This document shows, one piece after another, positions 59,164 to 64,000 of a stretch of DNA of 64,000 bases (the first letter of the stretch is position 1; each line of letters starts with the position of its first letter). The stretch spans positions 1-64,000 of the forward strand of contig JAXLWZ010000002.1 in NCBI GenBank assembly GCA_046328225.1. The letters are read 5' to 3'. A program made the position numbers and the translations under genes. Source of the DNA: Amarobacillus sp046328225. GTDB taxonomy: Bacteria > Chloroflexota > Dehalococcoidia > Tepidiformales > Tepidiformaceae. The notes below the pieces were generated by a model that did no database searches, was not told the origin of the DNA, and saw only the letters and a list, made by a program, of their open reading frames with translations.

Positions 59164-60426
59164 CTAGATCCCGTGGCGTCGTTGCGCGGCCATCGTCGCA
59201 AGGCGCGCGCTGCTCCCCGGTACGCCGCGCAGCCCGGCTTCGCGCAGCGCGCCGATGATCGCCTCGAACTGCGCCTGGCCGCTCACTTCGAGCAGCAGCT
59301 CCAGCACGGCGACCCCGATGGGCATGCCCGGCGCCTCGCGGTTGTGGTCGACTTCGAGCACGTTCCCGCCCGCCTCGCCGATGACGCGCGAAACGAGCGC
59401 GAGCTCGCCCGGCGTATCCGAGACCTCGATCGTGAGCGTCTGGTAGCGGCCGGCGTCGGCCAGACCGCGCCGCACGATCGAGCCGATCAGATTGATGTCC
59501 ACGTTGCCGCCCGAGAGCACGACCACCGTGCGCCCTCGCGGGCGGTAGGCGCCGCTCTGCAGTGCCGCCACCCCCAGCGCGCCCGCCCCTTCGACCACGA
59601 ACTTCGAGCGTTCGAGCATGAGCGCCATGGCGTGGGCGATGGCCTCGTCCGGGCAGGCGATGACGTCGTCGACGTGCGCGCGAATGAGTGCGAACGTGCG
59701 CTCGCTCGGGGCGGCCACGGCCACCCCGTCGGCGATGGTGCGCGTGGCCGGCGCGGCAACGACACCCCCCGCCGCCAGCGACCGCCGGATGCCATCCATC
59801 GCCCGCGATTGCACGCCCACGACGCGCACGCCGGGTGCGATCGCCTTCACCGCCACGGCGATCCCCGCGAGCAGCCCGCCCCCGCCCGCGGGCACGAGAA
59901 TCTCCTCGACCGCGGGCTCTTGCTCCAGGATCTCGAGCCCGGCCGTGCCCTGCCCGGCGATGACGGCATCGTCGTCGAAGGGTGGCACGAAGACCATGCC
60001 CTCGCGCTCGCCGATGGCGACGGCCTCCGCGCGCGCCTCCTCCAGCGATTCGCCGTGAAGCACGACGCGCGCGCCATAGCCGCGTGCCGCCGTCACCTTC
60101 GCGAGCGGCGCGCCCGCCGGCATGACCACGGTCACGGGGATACCCTCCGCCGCCCCCGCGAGCGCGACCCCCTGCGCGTGATTGCCCGCGCTCGCGGCCA
60201 CCAGCCCGCGCCCGCGCGCCTCCGTATCCAGCTGCATGACGAAGTTCGCCGCACCCCGGATTTTGAACGACCCCGTGCGCTGCAACTGTTCGCACTTCAT
60301 CAGCACGGGCACGCCGGCGATTTCGCGCAGCAGGTTCGATGGCCACACCGGCGTGGTCAGCACGTGCGGCGCGATGCGCTCCCGCGCGGCCCGGATGGTG
60401 GCGAGCGTGACCCCGGGTGCGTCCAT
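59164..60426 (-). CDS. ilvA: Threonine ammonia-lyase (biosynthetic/catabolic)
   Basis: A 420-residue PLP enzyme. K55 in GSFKIRG forms the Schiff base; SAGNHAQG binds the phosphate-bearing substrate region; GGGGLLAG binds PLP phosphate. A single C-terminal ACT domain (about 330-400, VSDTPGELALVSRVIGEAGG) provides allosteric control, as in IlvA1/TdcB-like enzymes. It converts threonine to 2-oxobutanoate for isoleucine synthesis. ATG 60426 is preceded by an in-frame GTG; the second codon fits best. Confidence 0.88.
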   Translation of the reverse strand: MDAPGVTLATIRAARERIAPHVLTTPVWPSNLLREIAGVPVLMKCEQLQRTGSFKIRGAANFVMQLDTEARGRGLVAASAGNHAQGVALAGAAEGIPVTVVMPAGAPLAKVTAARGYGARVVLHGESLEEARAEAVAIGEREGMVFVPPFDDDAVIAGQGTAGLEILEQEPAVEEILVPAGGGGLLAGIAVAVKAIAPGVRVVGVQSRAMDGIRRSLAAGGVVAAPATRTIADGVAVAAPSERTFALIRAHVDDVIACPDEAIAHAMALMLERSKFVVEGAGALGVAALQSGAYRPRGRTVVVLSGGNVDINLIGSIVRRGLADAGRYQTLTIEVSDTPGELALVSRVIGEAGGNVLEVDHNREAPGMPIGVAVLELLLEVSGQAQFEAIIGALREAGLRGVPGSSARLATMAAQRRHGI

Positions 60427-60459
60427 CACCCCATCATGGCATAGCCGCGAGGCGGGGAG

Positions 60460-61239
60460 TCAGTCGCGCGCGGGCGTGGCCAGGGCGGCGGTTGCCCCAT
60501 CGTCGGCGCGGGCGAACGTCCAGCTCGCGGCCTCTTCGGCGGCGATGGCGGCGGCATCGAGGTCGTGCCCGTCGCGGCCCGTCGCCCGTGCGATCGCCGC
60601 CGACCCGGCCACCATCGCACCAAGGATCCCCAGCAGCCCGAAGGTCGTGAGGATGGCGTTCGTGCGGTTATAGGTGACGGCGGCGCGTTCCATGGTCTGG
60701 CGCTGGCGTTCGCCCGACGCCGCCGCGAGCTGCGTGATGGGCCCGCCCGCCGAGGGGTTCTCGCGCAGCCCCTGGGTGCGCAGGGCCACCCCCATCGTGG
60801 GCGCGACGAGCGGACCGCCGCCGCGCAGCGCCGCGATCGCGGGCATCACGTAGCCGTTGCGCCACTCGCGGTACTGCGTATAGGCGTAGTCGCCGCGCTG
60901 CCGCTCATCCAATGGCACGGGGCTCGCGAGGTAGCGTGCGAACGCCCGGTCGAGCGCGTCCACCATGTCCTCCGCTTCTTCGGGCGTGAGCGCGTCCGTG
61001 CCGTCCATCGCGCCCTCGAGCGCGGCCTGCAGCTCGATCGCGCCATTCGCGAGCTGTGCCAGCGCCGTCCCGGCCACGTATTCGCGCTGCGCGACATCCA
61101 TGAAGTGGCGCTGCGCCACCGTGCCACCGAACCACGTGGCCCCGGCCACGATCCCGAAGGTCGCGATGCTCGCGAGCAGCCACGGCGCCGGGTGATTGCG
61201 CGCCGTTGTCGCTGTCTTTTCGTTCCCGCGAACGCTCAC
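60460..61239 (-). CDS. Membrane protein with extracytoplasmic helical sensor-like domain
   Basis: A 259-residue protein. TM1 (about 18-37) and TM2 (about 207-229) bracket a helical outer domain of about 165 residues containing EEAEDMVDALDRAF, like the four-helix bundle of chemoreceptor and kinase sensors, but no HAMP, kinase or methyl-accepting domain follows: only 30 cytoplasmic residues remain. It may be a truncated or partner sensor. GTG 61239 sits 6 nt behind TATCTT (leaderless); an ATG at 61275 is an alternative. Confidence 0.55.
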   Translation of the reverse strand: MSVRGNEKTATTARNHPAPWLLASIATFGIVAGATWFGGTVAQRHFMDVAQREYVAGTALAQLANGAIELQAALEGAMDGTDALTPEEAEDMVDALDRAFARYLASPVPLDERQRGDYAYTQYREWRNGYVMPAIAALRGGGPLVAPTMGVALRTQGLRENPSAGGPITQLAAASGERQRQTMERAAVTYNRTNAILTTFGLLGILGAMVAGSAAIARATGRDGHDLDAAAIAAEEAASWTFARADDGATAALATPARD

Positions 61240-61245
61240 GCGTTG

Positions 61246-61251
61246 AAGATA
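61246..61251 (-). promoter_or_regulatory. -10 box, leaderless start at 61239
   Basis: TATCTT on the minus strand is followed by 6 nt and GTG 61239. Confidence 0.45.
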
Positions 61252-61428
61252 CGCGCGATGGCTGGCAGCCGCCATTGCGCCGCGCTCGCAATCGCCTCCC
61301 TTTCGCTCGCTTGCGATGCGTTCGCGACGCCCGCCGCCGCCGCCTTTGCCACCGCGGCCGCGGGCCCCGGGTGAAGTGAGTGCGAAGCGCCGCGCGGAGC
61401 GGCCTACCCTCTCAGGAGTGTGCTCCCC

Positions 61429-61770
61429 ATGGGAATTCTCGCCTGGATCCTTTTCGGTCTGATCGCGGGCGCCGTCGCCCAGCTCATCGTCCCCGGCGAT
61501 GACGCCGGCGGCGGCAGCGGGATGGGCATCATCATCACCATCCTTCTCGGCATCGTCGGCGCCTTTGTCGGCGGCATCATCGGCAGCGCCCTCGGCTTCG
61601 GCGGCGTCACCGAATTCGACATCCGGAGCTTCGCCATCGCCATCCTCGGCGCCATCGTCGTGCTCGTGGCCTGGCGCGCGGTGCGAGCGCCGGACACGGA
61701 TACGCATAGGGTGGGCCATACCCGTCCGAGTGGCCCCGGCAGCAGCCGCCGGGAGCCACGGCGCGTGTAA
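61429..61770 (+). CDS. GlsB/YeaQ/YmgE-family stress membrane protein
   Basis: A 113-residue protein with three helices and the family pattern ILAWILFGLIAGAVAQLIVPG, then IIITILLGIVGAFVGG and the C-terminal AIAILGAIVVLV. The family is stress-induced in many bacteria. The last 25 residues (after RAVRAPD) are charged and longer than usual, so the true stop may have been altered, as other genes beyond here suffer indels. AGGAG precedes ATG 61429 by about 10 nt. Confidence 0.8.
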   Translation: MGILAWILFGLIAGAVAQLIVPGDDAGGGSGMGIIITILLGIVGAFVGGIIGSALGFGGVTEFDIRSFAIAILGAIVVLVAWRAVRAPDTDTHRVGHTRPSGPGSSRREPRRV

Positions 61771-61878
61771 CTGTTGCGTCGACTCAACGAAGGCGGCCGC
61801 GACCCACCTTCGCGACGAGGTAGCCCACGGGAACCAGAACTGGGAGCTGGGAACCCCTTGAGCTGAGCTGGAGAGACC

Positions 61879-62803
61879 ATGACCGCTGAGCCCGCGCGCC
61901 CGCCTGCAAGTTGAAGGTTCGCTTCCCCGCCGGCCCGAACGCCCGCGTCCAGGAGCTGATGCGCGGCGAACACCTCCACCGTCTGCGAAGAGGCACGCTG
62001 CCCCAATATCGGCGATTGCTGGAGCACCTTTCTACCTTCGCGATCTGGGCGATACCTGCACCCGGTCGTGCGGCTTCTGCGCCGTGAAGACGGGCCGCCC
62101 CGGCGCCGTCGATACGGGTGAACCGCGCCGCGTGGCCCTCGCCATCCAGCGCATGGGCCTTCGCCACGCCGTCATCCGCAGCGTGAATCGCGACGAGCTC
62201 CCCGATGGCGGCGCCGCCATCTTCGCTGAGACCATCACGTGGTCGCGCCGCCTCAACCCGGAGACCACCTTCGAAGTCCTCATCCCCGACTTCAAAGGCG
62301 ATCGCGCCGCCCTCGCGACCGTGCTCGAAGCGCGCCCCGAGATCCTCAACCACAACACCGAGACGGTCCCCCGCCTCTACGCCACGGTTCGCCCCCAGGC
62401 CCGCTACGAGCGCTCGCTCGACCTCCTCGCCGCGGCGAAAGCGATGGACCCGGGCACGCTCACGAAGACGGGCATCATGGTCGGGCTCGGCGAGACGTAC
62501 GACGAAGTCATCGCCACGGCGCGCGATATCGCTGCACGCGGCGTCGACATCCTCACCGTCGGACAGTACCTGCGGCCGGGCCCGGGCTACCTCCCCATCG
62601 TCCGCTACTGGACGCCGGAGGAGTTCGCCGCGATCAAGGCGGAGGCCCTCGCTCGAGGTTCCCGGCGTCGAATCCGGTCCGCTCGTGCGCAGCTCCTACC
62701 ACGCCGAGGGCAGGCCGATTGCGCCTCGAGGCTGCTCGCGCCGCGGCCCTCGGGCGACACGCTGGACCTCCAGGTCCTGCCCGCTCACGGAAGTTTCAGG
62801 TAG
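61879..62803 (+). pseudogene. lipA: Lipoyl synthase, disrupted by indels
   Basis: A radical-SAM lipoyl synthase readable only across several frames. KVRFPAGPNARVQELMRGEH, then VCEEARCPNIGDCW (auxiliary cluster Cys) and CTRSCGFC (SAM cluster) are all recognisable, followed by a continuous part from AVKTGRPGAVDTGEPRRVAL to YLPIVRYWTPEEFA and the C-terminal SSYHAEG. LipA adds sulfur to octanoyl domains of dehydrogenases. Small 1-2 nt losses occur near 61910, 61980, 62032, 62657 and 62712. The remaining sequence is well conserved, so sequencing or assembly error is more likely than decay. ATG 61879 has GGAGAG upstream. Confidence 0.8.
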
Positions 62804-62838
62804 ATTCCCGATACCGCCCAGGTGTGCGCCGGCCCGAT

Positions 62839-62844
62839 ACAGTT
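62839..62844 (+). promoter_or_regulatory. -10 box, leaderless start at 62851
   Basis: TACAGT is followed by 6 nt and GTG 62851. Confidence 0.5.
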
Positions 62845-62850
62845 CGAGAG

Positions 62851-63507
62851 TGAGCAACACGATGGTTGAGACGGGGCCCACGGCGGCCAGCAAGGAGCTA
62901 TCGCCGCGAAGCGATGGGCGCCTTCGCGCACGAGAACGCGCACCCCGCTGACCTCCATCCGCATGGTCCTCGAACTCGCCCGCCGCGAGGGCGCCGACGG
63001 CGACCTCGTCCTCGATGCCGAGCTCGCCGGCATGCTCGATACCTCCGTCGACGACCTCCAGCACCTCGCCGATGACCTCCAGGAAGCCTCGCGCCTCGAA
63101 CGCGGCCGCCTCGTGCTCAACGCCGGCCCCTGCAGGCCTCGCCCTCGCCGTCGATGCCGCCCGCGACCTGCTGTCCCGCGACACGGAGCTGAAGGGCGCC
63201 GTGCCTCCAGGCATCGAAGACCCCTGGGATCATCGCCCGCCTGGTGCGCGCCATCGCCGGCTTCACCATCGCCGCCAACCGCGGCAGCGGCGGCAACGGC
63301 ACCGTCGCCCTCGGCGTCGAGGAAGGCGTGCGCAGCGTCCGGATGACCTTCACCGGCAGCGAGCCCGCCGGCGAAGCGAAGCCCGTGGCGGCCGATTGTG
63401 GCTTCGGCTTCTTCCGCTCCCGCCTCTTCGTCATCGCCATGGGCAGCGCCGTCGAATGCGACCGCCGCGAACGCTACCTCTCGCTCGCCGTCACCCTCCC
63501 GCGCTGA
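62851..63507 (+). pseudogene. Short histidine-kinase-like protein, indel-broken
   Basis: Segments in different frames rebuild a small kinase of about 210 residues: an N-terminal stretch TGPTAASKELSP, an H-box-like FAHE followed by RTPLTSIRMVLELAR, then LDTSVDDLQHLADDLQEASR and LALAVDAARDLLSRD, and an ATPase-like end LVRAIAGFTIAANRGSGGNG to ERYLSLAVTLP. Frame changes lie near 62910, 62937, 63130 and 63220. The G1 and G2 boxes are not clear, so it may be degenerate or a phosphotransferase. No transmembrane sensor is present. Confidence 0.55.
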
Positions 63508-63587
63508 GACAACCTTCGCAAGCGCCCCCGCTGCACTCGCAACCACGCCGTAACGGCCCTCGCACCCCGCCCGCGTTACCTCGGGAC

Positions 63588-64000
63588 GTGGAACGAACGG
63601 TCATCGCCTCGGACATCGGCGGAACCCACATGCGCGCAGCGCTGGTGGACGAACACGGGCGCATCCTCGCCCGCCGCGAGGTCGATACCCCGCCCGGCGC
63701 GCCGGCCGAACAGATCACAGGCGACATCGCCGCCCTCCTCGGCGCGGTCGCGAGCGGGCATCGGCACCCCCATCGGCGCCTGCGTCGCCGTGCAGGGCTC
63801 GTGAACGGCGATGCCGGCGTCGTGGCGGTCGCGCCGAACGTGCCCGCCTTTCGCAACCTCGTGCTCACGACGCCGCTCTCGGTCGCTCTCGGCCTGCCCG
63901 TCTCCATCGAAAACGACGCCTCGGCGGCCGCGCTGGGCGAATCCGCTTCGGCGCGGGCCGCCGGCGCCGCCATCTGCTGTGCACGCCACCGTCGGCACCG
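63588..64000 (+). pseudogene. ROK-family sugar kinase, partial and indel-broken
   Basis: A glucokinase-like ROK protein running off the right edge. SDIGGTHMRAALVD is the ATP loop, and VSIENDASAAALGE carries the catalytic Asp within ENDA, both diagnostic. Frame changes occur near 63759 (extra G), 63800 and 63970, so it is not one frame. ROK proteins phosphorylate glucose or related sugars or act as repressors; no N-terminal HTH is present, so it is a kinase. The rest lies beyond the window. Confidence 0.7.

Overview
The window is about 70% G+C, is densely packed on both strands, and uses GTG or TTG starts often. It has a menaquinone pair (ubiE-menA), Tat-exported lipoproteins with Asp-rich and Thr/Pro-rich N-termini, GlsB-type and DUF3352-type proteins, and no lipopolysaccharide genes. 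This suggests a high-GC Chloroflexota chromosome, perhaps a Dehalococcoidia/Tepidiforma-like lineage. That assignment is an inference from gene content, not a marker-gene placement. No CRISPR array, transposase, integrase or rRNA was seen. The only RNA gene recognised is tRNA-Thr(CGT).

Layout. 0-12.8 kb: matrixin-like protease, DUF402 protein, an isolated phage-type terminase large subunit, a VOC protein, a secreted surface protein, an MFS exporter, a DUF3352 pair, a stand-alone biotinyl protein, ChrA, a 2-hydroxyacid dehydrogenase and a zinc metallopeptidase. 12.9-21.7 kb: acyltransferase/beta-lactamase fusion, glycosyltransferase plus glycogen-debranching-type hydrolase operon, thioesterase, a Nudix-LuxR fusion and a secreted CHAP amidase. 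21.7-30.9 kb: RdgB, two crotonases, HxlR regulator with a medium-chain dehydrogenase, Nudix hydrolase, MGDKSPK micro-protein, ubiE-menA, an anchored surface protein and a CHASE3-like histidine kinase. 31-41.7 kb: two tandemly duplicated Tat lipoprotein solute-binding proteins without permeases, P450, and modABC coupled to a PadR regulator. 41.8-46 kb: tRNA-Thr, M67 peptidase, folP-folK fusion, and a membrane regulator with an N-terminal LuxR helix-turn-helix. 46.1-50.6 kb: phage-derived island (frameshifted portal, large tail-like protein with deviant codon use, small protein). 50.7-61.8 kb: DHA2 exporter, lipoprotein esterase, an MBL/GcvT-like/Nudix-like operon, murJ, SDR, threonine ammonia-lyase, GlsB-like protein. 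61.9-64 kb: lipA, a short histidine kinase and a ROK kinase, all broken by repeated 1-2 nt indels.

Three patterns cut across the genes. First, at least 13 starts sit 6-8 nt behind a TANNNT hexamer and lack a Shine-Dalgarno, which is the geometry of leaderless mRNAs. Second, heptanucleotide tandem repeats occupy intergenic spots, one abutting a ribosome-binding site. Third, virion genes (TerL; portal and tail-like protein) are split between two loci 43 kb apart with ordinary genes between them. Operons are short and often joined by 1-4 nt overlaps (modABC, ubiE-menA, GT4-debranching enzyme, MBL-GcvT-Nudix, DUF3352 pair, RdgB-lipoprotein).
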